A stretch of DNA of 11,559 bases, taken from positions 1 through 11,559 of the forward strand of contig VMTI01000166.1 in the NCBI GenBank assembly GCA_013791675.1, given 5' to 3'. This document shows, piece after piece, positions 1-6,526 of the stretch. Each line of letters opens with the position of its first letter. Position 1 is the first letter of the stretch. The position numbers and the translations under genes were made by a program. The notes under the pieces are model-generated. The model was not told where the DNA came from and ran no database searches. It saw nothing but the letters and a program-made list of their open reading frames with translations. The DNA is from a bacterium. GTDB lineage: Bacteria; CG03.

Positions 1-441
1 CCGTCGCTGGGAAAAGAACATTATTCTTCTCTTCCGGCAAATTGCATTCTTGTGGAAGATAAGGATTATTCCGAGCGGAAAAACCTGCGGTTGGCGATTG
101 CCTCCTCAGGCACTGCTTCTTTTGAAAACGCGATGTTAGGCATTCCGACGGTGATTATGTACAAAACCTCGTTTATTTCTTATGCCATCGCCAAACAGCT
201 TGTTAAGACAAAGTTTATAGGTATGCCCAACATTCTTGCCGGGAAATCCGTGGCGCCCGAGTTTGTCCAGACCGACGCCCGCGCTTACAAAATTTTACAT
301 GAAATTAAACATATGTTAAAAAATGACAATGCAATCCGCGCCTCTGAAGAGCTTCTCAAATTACGGCCTTTGCTCGATAAAAAAAACGCTGAAAAAAATG
401 TTTTAGGGGAAATAGAAAAAGAATTAAAGGGGATGATATGA
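1..441 (+). CDS. lpxB: Lipid-A-disaccharide synthase, C-terminal part (5' truncated by window)
   Basis: The frame is open from base 1, so the gene enters from the left; 146 residues plus the stop are visible. The family (glycosyltransferase GT19) condenses UDP-2,3-diacylglucosamine with lipid X to give lipid A disaccharide at the inner face of the cytoplasmic membrane. What is seen is the typical LpxB C-terminal half: a SSGTAS-F-E nucleotide-binding loop at visible residues 35-42, followed by the family's LGIPTVIMYK strand, an ISYAIAKQLVK helix, then GMPNILAG and a V-PEF-Q motif near residues 70-85. A GTG at position 52 could be mistaken for a start, but conserved-type sequence continues upstream of it. 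The stop overlaps the start of the next gene (ATGA at 438-441), which implies translational coupling with the lipid A exporter. Family assignment is secure. Confidence 0.93.
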   Translation, partial: PSLGKEHYSSLPANCILVEDKDYSERKNLRLAIASSGTASFENAMLGIPTVIMYKTSFISYAIAKQLVKTKFIGMPNILAGKSVAPEFVQTDARAYKILHEIKHMLKNDNAIRASEELLKLRPLLDKKNAEKNVLGEIEKELKGMI

Positions 442-2180
442 AAGCAAAACATATTATAAAAAGATTGTCCGCGTATCTCGCGCCGTATCGCATCCGTTTC
501 ATTGAAGCGCTTCTGTGCATGGTTGTTGTCGCCGCCGTTAAAAGCGGCCGCGTTTATCTTCTTAAACCGGGCCTTGATAAACTTATTGAGAGCAAAAACG
601 TGAATCTTATTGTTATTTTTTCGGCCGCGCTGATTGTTCTCACTTTGATTCACGCGGTCGTTACCTATATCCAGAATTATCTTCTTGCCTATATAGGCCA
701 GCGGGTTATAATAGACGTGCGCAACGAAACTTATTCGCACATGCAGAATCTTTCGCTTGATTATTATCTCAAGAGGACGACGGGGGCGCTGCTTTCGCGT
801 CTCACCAATGATATGATGTATGTGCAGAACGCCATCACCACCGTGCCGGTTAAAGTGATAAGGGACGGCCTTAGCTGCGTAGGTTTATTAATAGTTCTTT
901 TCGCGCTCAACTGGAAATGGACGCTGGCTTCTCTTATTTTCTTCCCGCTGGTGATGTTTCCCATTAAGTTTTTTGCCCGAAAAATGAGAAAAACTTCCCG
1001 CCAGACGCAGGAGAAGATGGCCGGAATTTACGCGCTTCTTGCGGAAAAGCTAAGCGGCATCAAGGTGACGAAGGCTTTTGCCCGGGAAAAGCGGGAAATG
1101 AAGAAAATGGAGGAAAGCAACTGGGATTACTTCAATGTCATAATGCGCCTTCTGCGAGCCGAAACTCTTCAGCGGCCGATACTGGAAATAATCACTTACA
1201 CAATATCAGTTGTTATAGCGGCGTATGTTATTAACTCTATTTTCAGAGAAACTGTCAGCGTCGGCACGGCCGTAGCTTATCTGGCGGCGCTTATCAATTT
1301 TTATGCGCCGATTAAAAATCTCGCTGATTTGAACAAAGATTTGCAGTCATCACTGTCCGCTTCCGAAAGAATTTTCCGCGTTCTGGATGCCGAAATAACG
1401 GTGAAAGAAAAACCCGACGCGAAGAATTTTACCGGATTGAAAGATAAGATAAGTTTTGAAAATGTTTCTTTTTCTTATTCAGGGGAAAAGGATGACGTCA
1501 TGGCGGTAAAAAATATAACCGCGCAAATAAGAAAAGGGACTACTTTTGCTCTGGTGGGCCCTTCCGGCGGCGGGAAAACAACAATCGTTAATCTCATCCC
1601 CCGTTTTTTTGACCCGACGGAAGGCCGCATAACAATAGACGGCGTTGACCTGAGGGATTTTAAATTAGATTGTCTCCGACGCAGCGTAGGTATTGTTTCG
1701 CAGGACATAATGCTGTTTAGAGACAGTATCAGAAACAATATAGCTTACGGCGCCGATAAGGCTACGGATGAAGATCTCGTGCGAGCGGCGAAAATGGCCA
1801 ATGCTTATGATTTTATTATGGATATGCCTTGCGGTTTTGATACTGTAATCGGAGAAAGAGGCGCGACTCTATCCGGCGGCCAGGCCCAGCGCATATGCAT
1901 AGCCAGGGCGGTCATAATGGATCCGCCCATTCTCATCTTTGACGAAGCTACATCTTCTCTGGACACCGAATCTGAAATGCAGATTCAGAAAGCTCTTGAC
2001 GCTATTCAGGCCGGCCGCACGACTATCGTTATAGCTCACAGGCTTTCAACTGTGAGGCGCGCCGATAATATAGCCGTTATATCCTCCGGAGAAATAGTTG
2101 AAACCGGCCGCCACGACGAGCTTTTGGCAAAGAACGGCCATTACAGCCGTCTTTACAATATCCAATTTAAGATTCAGTAA
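438..2180 (+). CDS. msbA: MsbA-like lipid A export ABC transporter (fused permease/ATPase)
   Basis: 580 residues, the normal length for a half-transporter that works as a homodimer and flips lipid A core across the inner membrane. The N-terminal permease part (about 1-320) has six hydrophobic stretches near 20-36, 57-77, 140-157, 161-178, 248-268 and 276-292. The ATPase part (about 338-580) has Walker A GPSGGGKTT at 374-382, Q-loop Gln422, signature LSGGQAQR at 478-485, Walker B ILIFDEA at 498-504 and switch His534. The start is supported by AAAGGGG ending 5 nt upstream and by the 4-base overlap with lpxB. The neighbouring lpxB is the main reason to prefer MsbA over a multidrug or peptide exporter of the same fold; motifs alone cannot separate these. 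The next gene starts at the base after the stop. Confidence 0.88.
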   Translation: MKAKHIIKRLSAYLAPYRIRFIEALLCMVVVAAVKSGRVYLLKPGLDKLIESKNVNLIVIFSAALIVLTLIHAVVTYIQNYLLAYIGQRVIIDVRNETYSHMQNLSLDYYLKRTTGALLSRLTNDMMYVQNAITTVPVKVIRDGLSCVGLLIVLFALNWKWTLASLIFFPLVMFPIKFFARKMRKTSRQTQEKMAGIYALLAEKLSGIKVTKAFAREKREMKKMEESNWDYFNVIMRLLRAETLQRPILEIITYTISVVIAAYVINSIFRETVSVGTAVAYLAALINFYAPIKNLADLNKDLQSSLSASERIFRVLDAEITVKEKPDAKNFTGLKDKISFENVSFSYSGEKDDVMAVKNITAQIRKGTTFALVGPSGGGKTTIVNLIPRFFDPTEGRITIDGVDLRDFKLDCLRRSVGIVSQDIMLFRDSIRNNIAYGADKATDEDLVRAAKMANAYDFIMDMPCGFDTVIGERGATLSGGQAQRICIARAVIMDPPILIFDEATSSLDTESEMQIQKALDAIQAGRTTIVIAHRLSTVRRADNIAVISSGEIVETGRHDELLAKNGHYSRLYNIQFKIQ

Positions 2181-3242
2181 ATGGAAATTTCGGTTCTTCC
2201 GGGAAAAATCGTTCAATGTAAATCAGGCGAACTGGCCGAAGTATTGAAAGATGAAGGGAAAAAATGTTTTATAACTGGGCCGAAATCCGTTTATGAAATT
2301 CACGGCGGACTTATCAATGCGGCGCTTGGTAAAAGAGCGAAGATATATGCCGGTTTTAACGGCGAATGCTGTGAAAAAGAAATAGCCAGGCTTTCGGCGG
2401 CGGTCAAAATGCACAAAAGCGATTTTATTCTCTCTTTCGGCGGCGGCAAGGCAATGGACACATCCAAGTCCGTTGCGGCAAAAACCGGTATCAGGCTGAT
2501 AGTTCTTCCCACGTCCGCCTCAACCTGCGCCGCTTTTACATCGCACAGTGTTATTTACGGCGAGAAGGGTAATTTTGTGGGCGAAGACAAGCATTTTAAA
2601 TGCTCGGATACGCTGATTTTAGCGGAAGAAATTCTTGAGTCGGCGCCGAAGCGGCTTCTTTTTTCGGGCATCGCGGACGCCTGCGCGAAATATTATGAAT
2701 TCACATTTAATGGCGGCGATGCGAAGGAAAACAGTTTTGCCGCGCCTGCCTGCGATATGCTGAAACGCTTTTTTATGGGCGTTTCTGCCGCTAAAAAGTC
2801 TTCGGAGAGTGAAATTATTCTTTCATTGAGCCGCTTGTGCATAGTCAATACAGGCCTTATAAGCGCACTTGGCGGTTCAGCTTTCAGAGCGACCGCGGCC
2901 CATGCGATGGCAAACGGTTTTACCCAGATTTTCCCCGAACATCCGAGATTCGCCCGGCTTCTGCACGGGGAGCTTGTAGGGATAGGAATTCTTGCTTGTC
3001 TTTTCGCGCTCAATCGCATTGATGAGCTTATAGCGCTGCGGAAACTTTTTTCCGACTGCGGTATTTTTGAAGAATTCGCCGCCTGCGGAAAATTAGATAA
3101 AGAAATGTTTGAAATAATTTCGCGCTTTGCCGTAAAAAGCGAAAGTCTTTTCAGAGAATTGAAAATAAAAGCTTCGGATTTAACATCTGCGCTCGCGGCG
3201 CTCCGAATAGACGGCGGCCTTGACGAAAGAGTTCCATGTTGA
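2181..3242 (+). CDS. Iron-type alcohol dehydrogenase family protein, GldA/HcxA-like
   Basis: 353 residues, the usual length for the group III (iron/zinc) dehydrogenases that include glycerol dehydrogenase GldA and hydroxycarboxylate dehydrogenase HcxA (YbdH). A dinucleotide-binding GGGK occurs at 87-90 with D-T-K after it (93-96). The three expected metal ligands are Asp166 (SGIADACAKYYE), His241 (AAHAMANG) and His262 (LLHGELVGIG), so the enzyme looks intact. The loop that reads STDAP in glycerol dehydrogenases reads STCAA here (Cys116), as in the HcxA branch; glycerol is therefore a doubtful substrate. It abuts msbA with no gap and overlaps the sigma factor by 7 bases. Lying between lipid A export and a sigma/anti-sigma pair is unusual and suggests a metabolite linked to the envelope, but that is inference. 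Substrate unknown. Confidence 0.85.
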   Translation: MEISVLPGKIVQCKSGELAEVLKDEGKKCFITGPKSVYEIHGGLINAALGKRAKIYAGFNGECCEKEIARLSAAVKMHKSDFILSFGGGKAMDTSKSVAAKTGIRLIVLPTSASTCAAFTSHSVIYGEKGNFVGEDKHFKCSDTLILAEEILESAPKRLLFSGIADACAKYYEFTFNGGDAKENSFAAPACDMLKRFFMGVSAAKKSSESEIILSLSRLCIVNTGLISALGGSAFRATAAHAMANGFTQIFPEHPRFARLLHGELVGIGILACLFALNRIDELIALRKLFSDCGIFEEFAACGKLDKEMFEIISRFAVKSESLFRELKIKASDLTSALAALRIDGGLDERVPC

Positions 3243-3808
3243 TTCCCCCTGATGTAACAAAACCGCGTCAGCTCGCGTCTAACGGTGTAGAAGAGGCGAA
3301 ATTAATAGAAAGATTAAAGAGGGGGGATGAAGATGCGTACAGGGAATTTATGGCGCTTTATAAAGACACTGTTTATCGCGTCATATACTCATTTTCCGGA
3401 ATGGCGTCGGATATTGACGATATCGCGCAGGAAGTTTTTATCGCCGTTTTCAGGAAAATACATAAGTTTCGCGGAAGTTCCTCTCTTTCCACATGGCTTT
3501 ACCGCGCCACGATTAATAAGTGCAAAGATTACCTTAGAAAAAGAAGGACAAATACGGTGGAGCTGACGGACAGCATAATTTCCGGCAGGCCGGATGCGTC
3601 GGAAACGCTTTTGAATGAAGCGAGAGCCAAAGCTCTTCTCGCGTCGCTGCCCGAAAAATTAAGAAGTGTTGTTATACTCCGTGAAATAGAAGCTTTGTCG
3701 TATAATGAAATAGCGGAAAAGCTTAAAATCCCGCTGGGTAGAGTAAAAATAATGATATTCAGGGCAAGACAAAAAATGAAGGAGGAGGCGCAGCGCAATG
3801 GAATGTAA
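3236..3808 (+). CDS. ECF-type (sigma-70 family) RNA polymerase sigma factor
   Basis: 190 residues, the right length for a two-domain ECF sigma factor of the RpoE/SigW kind, which directs RNA polymerase to a small regulon when released by its anti-sigma factor. Region 2 runs from about 21 to 104, with the DIDDIAQEVFIAVFRKIHKF core binding helix at 59-78 and the FRGSSSLSTWLYRATINKCKDYLR promoter-melting/-10 segment at 78-101. A variable linker follows. Region 4 spans about 130-184, with SLPEKLRSVVILREIEALSYNEIA then the recognition helix LGRVKIMIFRARQKMKE. The first 18 residues are not conserved, but no better in-frame start is visible. It overlaps the dehydrogenase by 7 bases and the anti-sigma gene by 11, so the pair is probably translated together. 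The regulon cannot be told from this window. Confidence 0.92.
   Translation: MLIPPDVTKPRQLASNGVEEAKLIERLKRGDEDAYREFMALYKDTVYRVIYSFSGMASDIDDIAQEVFIAVFRKIHKFRGSSSLSTWLYRATINKCKDYLRKRRTNTVELTDSIISGRPDASETLLNEARAKALLASLPEKLRSVVILREIEALSYNEIAEKLKIPLGRVKIMIFRARQKMKEEAQRNGM
3779..3788 (+). promoter_or_regulatory. Strong Shine-Dalgarno for the anti-sigma gene
   Basis: AAGGAGGAGG lies inside the last codons of the sigma factor gene, ending 9 nt before the ATG at 3798. It is the strongest ribosome-binding site seen near any start in the window. It fixes the anti-sigma start despite the 11-base overlap, and suggests that anti-sigma is made at least as well as sigma. Confidence 0.75.
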
Positions 3809-4238
3809 AAAATGCCGGTCTCTTTTGAGCGAATATAAAGATATGGAGCTTGATGAAACAGCTTCGGCGCCGATCAGGCGGCATCTTGAAAGCTGTCAGC
3901 TCTGCCGCGCGGAATTGAAGGCAATGAACGGTATCTCCGGCATCTTAGCTTCTATTAAAGCTCCGTCGCCGCCTTCTGATTTTGAGAATAGAGTTATAAG
4001 AGCTATGGGAAAATTATCTCCCCGCTTTTCATTTTTCAGGGAAGGATGGCGCATGCCGACTTTACCCCATCTTTCTTATCCGCGTTTTGCCGCCGCGGCG
4101 CTGCTGATTGCCGCTGGCATATTTTACGCGGGGAAATTTCGCGCCCCGAAAGAGTATCACTCGGACATTGTAATCAGCGACGCTGAATTAAACGAGTTTG
4201 ACAGGGAGATAATGAATATTTTTTATGGAGAGATTTAA
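3798..4238 (+). CDS. Zinc-finger transmembrane anti-sigma factor (ZAS/zf-HC2 type)
   Basis: 146 residues. The N-terminal domain carries Cys3, Cys6 and the zinc-binding anti-sigma motif H-x3-C-x2-C at His29, Cys33 and Cys36, in the sequence HLESCQLC. In this family that domain wraps around a partner ECF sigma factor. A proline-rich linker (55-60) and a basic stretch lead to one membrane helix at about 97-112 (FAAAALLIAAGIFYAG). Only about 34 residues then lie on the far side of the membrane, an acidic tail with no recognisable sensor domain. Such a short outer tail suggests control by proteolysis or by a partner protein rather than direct ligand binding; this is inference. The gene directly follows and overlaps its presumed sigma partner and ends the tightly packed plus-strand cluster. 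Confidence 0.88.
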   Translation: MECKKCRSLLSEYKDMELDETASAPIRRHLESCQLCRAELKAMNGISGILASIKAPSPPSDFENRVIRAMGKLSPRFSFFREGWRMPTLPHLSYPRFAAAALLIAAGIFYAGKFRAPKEYHSDIVISDAELNEFDREIMNIFYGEI

Positions 4239-4286
4239 AATTTTCTGCCGCTCCTGACTGCGATAAAGATTTTGATATAAGATGTT

Positions 4287-5267
4287 ATGAAACAAAAAGC
4301 GGTTATACTTTTTTCGGGAGGGCTGGATTCGACTCTCTCAGCCAAGCTCACAGAAGATATTTTTGAACTTTACGGCGTTGTGTTTTCCACACCTTTCTCG
4401 CGGGTGAATAAGAGAGTTTTTGAGCTCGCTGAGAAAATCAAACTTCCCCTGAAGCATATAACTATCGGAGAAGAGTATTTTGAAATAATGCTCAATCCAA
4501 AATTCGGCAGGGGGAAGGGGATGAATCCGTGCCTGGACTGTCACATAATGATGCTCAAAAAGGCGAAAGAATACGCCGATGAAATAGGCGCGAAATTTTT
4601 AATAACAGGAGAAGTGCTGTCCCAGAGAATGATGTCTCAGAAAAGCAGCGATATTGTAAAAGCGGAAAAGGAAACCGGATTCTCCGGAAAAATAATCAGG
4701 CCGCTTTCCGGCGCGCTTCTTCCTCCGACCGACGCTGAAAAAGAGGGAATTATAAAAAGAGAGCGGCTTCTTGGAATTTCCGGCAAGAGCCGTAAAACAC
4801 AATTTAAGTTAGCCGCGAAATACGCTATTACCGGTTTTGGCACGCCAGCCGGAGGATGCGTGCTCGCGGATAAAATTTTTTCAAAAAGGATTAAAGACGC
4901 TATCGATCACGGCGAGCTTGACCTTTTGCGCAGCCGTCATCTGATGACGGGTAGGCATTTCCGTCTTGAAAAAGGATCAAAGCTTGTTATTGCCCGAACA
5001 GCCGGAGAGGATAAATTTCTGAAGGCAAACGCAGATAATTTCATAAGAATAAGTTCTAGCGGCGCACCCGGGCCGGGGGCGCTTCTTTCGGATATGCGCG
5101 ACATTGATCTGGCTTTGTCTATAATGGCGCGTTACAGCAAAAAAACTCATGAATTTATAATACTTTCAGCACGCCACGGCGCACTTTCAGCATCGGAATC
5201 CGTCGATGAGAGAATAGTGAAAGCGTCTCCCGCGTCTGAAGAAACCGTCAAAAAATATCTGATATAA
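4287..5267 (+). CDS. PP-loop ATP pyrophosphatase, ThiI/MnmA-like thiolation protein
   Basis: 326 residues. An N-terminal PP-loop SGGLDST at 10-16 marks an ATP pyrophosphatase that adenylates its substrate, as in tRNA thiolation enzymes ThiI and MnmA. Further motifs are MNPCLDCH (Cys82, Cys85), FLITGEVLSQRMMSQ (104-118), IRPLSGALLPPT (137-148) and TPAGGC (Cys191). The cysteine positions recall the sulfur-handling cysteines of MnmA, but the protein lacks the full MnmA architecture and the THUMP domain of ThiI. After about 225 there is a small domain (KLVIARTAGEDKFLKANADN, then PGPGALL) resembling the RNA-binding NFACT-R/DUF814 fold. A role in tRNA sulfur modification is the best guess; the target nucleotide is unknown. 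It starts 48 nt after the anti-sigma gene and has no clear ribosome-binding site. It is the last plus-strand gene before the convergent spacer. Confidence 0.8.
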   Translation: MKQKAVILFSGGLDSTLSAKLTEDIFELYGVVFSTPFSRVNKRVFELAEKIKLPLKHITIGEEYFEIMLNPKFGRGKGMNPCLDCHIMMLKKAKEYADEIGAKFLITGEVLSQRMMSQKSSDIVKAEKETGFSGKIIRPLSGALLPPTDAEKEGIIKRERLLGISGKSRKTQFKLAAKYAITGFGTPAGGCVLADKIFSKRIKDAIDHGELDLLRSRHLMTGRHFRLEKGSKLVIARTAGEDKFLKANADNFIRISSSGAPGPGALLSDMRDIDLALSIMARYSKKTHEFIILSARHGALSASESVDERIVKASPASEETVKKYLI

Positions 5268-5288
5268 GAAATCAACGATAGATTCTAA

Positions 5289-5435
5289 AAATCGGTTTTT
5301 AAGCGATATAGGAAAATTTAGGTAAAAAAAGCGTTAAGAAATTGCGATTGTTTGACCCATCCGAAAGGAGGGGGAGTTTCGCGATTTTAGATTTTTTTGC
5401 CGTTAAAAATTTTCCGTCAAGCGTAAAACCGATTT
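5289..5435. repeat. 11-bp inverted repeat enclosing the convergent-spacer hairpin
   Basis: AAATCGGTTTT at 5289-5299 is the exact reverse complement of AAAACCGATTT at 5425-5435. Between these arms lies the separate hairpin at 5338-5388, so the whole spacer could fold as nested stems. The rest of the gap from 5268 to 5451 holds no convincing protein gene on either strand. Confidence 0.5.
5324..5398. terminator. Probable bidirectional terminator between convergent operons
   Basis: A stem of about 10 bp (5338-5347 with 5379-5388, including two G-T wobbles) encloses a second stem, CCC-A-TCC / GGAGGG (5356-5362 with 5367-5372), closed by a GAAA tetraloop at 5363-5366. Seven T's follow at 5392-5398. 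On the other strand, seven A's at 5324-5330 would give seven U's after the same stem. The position between two gene sets that run toward each other fits termination in both directions. The internal loops and the 3- and 7-nt gaps before the U-tracts are not ideal, so an alternative is a structured 3'-UTR. Confidence 0.5.
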
Positions 5436-5451
5436 GTAGAATCAAGCTTTG

Positions 5452-5730
5452 TCAGGGAGATATGCTCTCAGGGCCGGAAATGAGGCCGCGGTCTATAAGC
5501 TCTTTTGTGTCTTTGGCTTCTCTGCCCGTTTCATCAAAAAAAGTTTTTTGAGCTTTTTTAATGAGGTTTTCATTGAGAACTTTTTCTTTGGCCTTTATCT
5601 CTTCAAGGGAGGGACGGGCAATTCCGGCAGACGGCAGAAATTGCATATCCGGTTTTCTTCTTTTTGTGTAAAAATTCAGCCACCACAGAAGCGCGATGAG
5701 AATAAAAAGAAGCCAGCTTCTTTTTCTCAT
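5452..5730 (-). CDS. Small single-pass membrane protein of unknown function
   Basis: 92 residues; I do not recognise the family. A basic N-terminus (MRKRS) precedes one hydrophobic helix at about 6-20 (LLFILIALLWWLNFY) and a basic KRRK cluster (23-26). The remaining 66 residues are soluble, charged and probably helical (about 41-67), with no cysteines or obvious catalytic motif. The hydrophobic stretch could be a membrane anchor or an uncleaved signal; no lipobox is present. The ATG overlaps the pdxJ stop by 4 bases (ATGA, 5727-5730), so it is very likely a real, co-translated last gene of the minus-strand operon. The function cannot be told from sequence. Confidence 0.7.
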   Translation of the reverse strand: MRKRSWLLFILIALLWWLNFYTKRRKPDMQFLPSAGIARPSLEEIKAKEKVLNENLIKKAQKTFFDETGREAKDTKELIDRGLISGPESISP

Positions 5731-6437
5731 ACGAGCAGTTTTTTCATATCTCTAACGGCTTGGTCAAGACCCGCGAAAATGGAATAAGCTATTATGCTGT
5801 GGCCTATGTTGAGTTCGTTCATTCCCTTTATGCGCGCAATCGGCGGCGTATTTTCATAATCAAGTCCGTGCCCAGCGTTAAGAATAAGGCCTTTTGATAC
5901 GGCGAACGCCGCCGTTTTTTTTATGCGGATGAGTTCCTTTTTTCGCGCGTATCCGTATGCGCGGGCGTATGCTCCTGTGTGAAGCTCAATGGCGTCGGCG
6001 AAGAGCTCTTTTGAAAGCGCCGCCGCTTTTACGGACGGTTCAATGAAAAGGCTGACCCTGATTCTTTTTTTATGAAAAAGAGATATGATTTTTTTTAGGC
6101 GGCTTTTATTTTTAAAAACATCCAGTCCGCCTTCGGTTGTGAGTTCTTTTCTGTTTTCGGGGACAATGCACACATCATCGGGCCCCAGTTTCAGAGCGAA
6201 AGCCGTTATTTCGGAACTGAGCGCCATTTCCAAATTAAGTTTGGTTTTTATATTTTTTCTTATAAGAACGCAGTCTTTTTCCTGTATGTGCCGCCTGTCT
6301 TCGCGAAGATGTATTGTTATACCGTCGGCGCCGGCTTTCTCGCATATGAGAGCGGCCTTCAGTGGGTCGGGGTAGTTTGTGAACCGCGCTTGCCTTATCG
6401 CGGCGACATGGTCGACATTAACACCGAGCGCGGGCAT
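5727..6437 (-). CDS. pdxJ: Pyridoxine 5'-phosphate synthase
   Basis: 236 residues, normal length. The enzyme is a TIM barrel that condenses 1-deoxyxylulose 5-phosphate with 3-amino-2-oxopropyl phosphate in the DXP-dependent vitamin B6 pathway, in the cytoplasm. Visible hallmarks are the N-terminal LGVNVDHVAAIRQAR (4-18), HLREDRRHI with His43 and Arg45 (43-51), NLEMA with the catalytic Glu70, ELHTGAYA (151-158), LNAGHGLDY with His190 (186-194), and the C-terminal ELNIGHSIIAYSIFAGL phosphate-binding segment (208-224). The start shares one base with the stop of the upstream micro-ORF (TGATG), implying re-initiation. Its presence suggests this organism makes B6 by the DXP-dependent route rather than PdxS/PdxT. 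Identification is certain. Confidence 0.97.
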   Translation of the reverse strand: MPALGVNVDHVAAIRQARFTNYPDPLKAALICEKAGADGITIHLREDRRHIQEKDCVLIRKNIKTKLNLEMALSSEITAFALKLGPDDVCIVPENRKELTTEGGLDVFKNKSRLKKIISLFHKKRIRVSLFIEPSVKAAALSKELFADAIELHTGAYARAYGYARKKELIRIKKTAAFAVSKGLILNAGHGLDYENTPPIARIKGMNELNIGHSIIAYSIFAGLDQAVRDMKKLLV

Positions 6438-6526
6438 CAGTTTATTCCAAGAATGTATCTAGTATAAAACCACAGCAGCAGGGCTATTACCATGGCCGTG
6501 ATTTTAAGATACGTTTTTTTGTTCAT
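6437..6526 (-). CDS. 29-residue membrane micro-protein in the cdaR position
   Basis: A 29-codon frame lies exactly between cdaA and pdxJ: its ATG overlaps the cdaA stop (ATGA, 6523-6526) and its TGA overlaps the pdxJ ATG (TGATG, 6435-6439). The product starts MNKKTY and consists almost wholly of one hydrophobic helix (LKITAMVIALLLWFYTRY, residues 7-24), ending ILGIN. CdaR/YbbR regulators, normally encoded directly after cdaA, begin with a membrane anchor of the pattern LK-[hydrophobic]-LLLWFY. This peptide resembles that anchor and nothing else; no extracytoplasmic YbbR repeat is present. Perfect start/stop coupling on both sides argues that it is translated. Whether it binds CdaA is inference; a decayed cdaR or a leader for pdxJ translation are alternatives. 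Confidence 0.6.
   Translation of the reverse strand: MNKKTYLKITAMVIALLLWFYTRYILGIN

Noticed and set aside
52..441. A short independent gene starting at GTG 52
   Set aside because: The same frame is open to base 1 and the product is clearly the C-terminal half of LpxB, so the gene is cut by the window edge.
4239..4286. Promoter for the PP-loop gene (TATAAG-like box near 4276-4281)
   Set aside because: The box is only about 6 bases from the ATG and no -35 element at proper spacing is convincing; AT-rich sequence explains it.
5344..5382. c-di-GMP (GEMM) riboswitch, suggested by a CCC-ATCC-GAAA-GGAGGG stem
   Set aside because: Only the GAAA-capped helix is reminiscent; the conserved GCAAA and receptor segments are missing, and it lies between converging gene ends rather than upstream of a gene.
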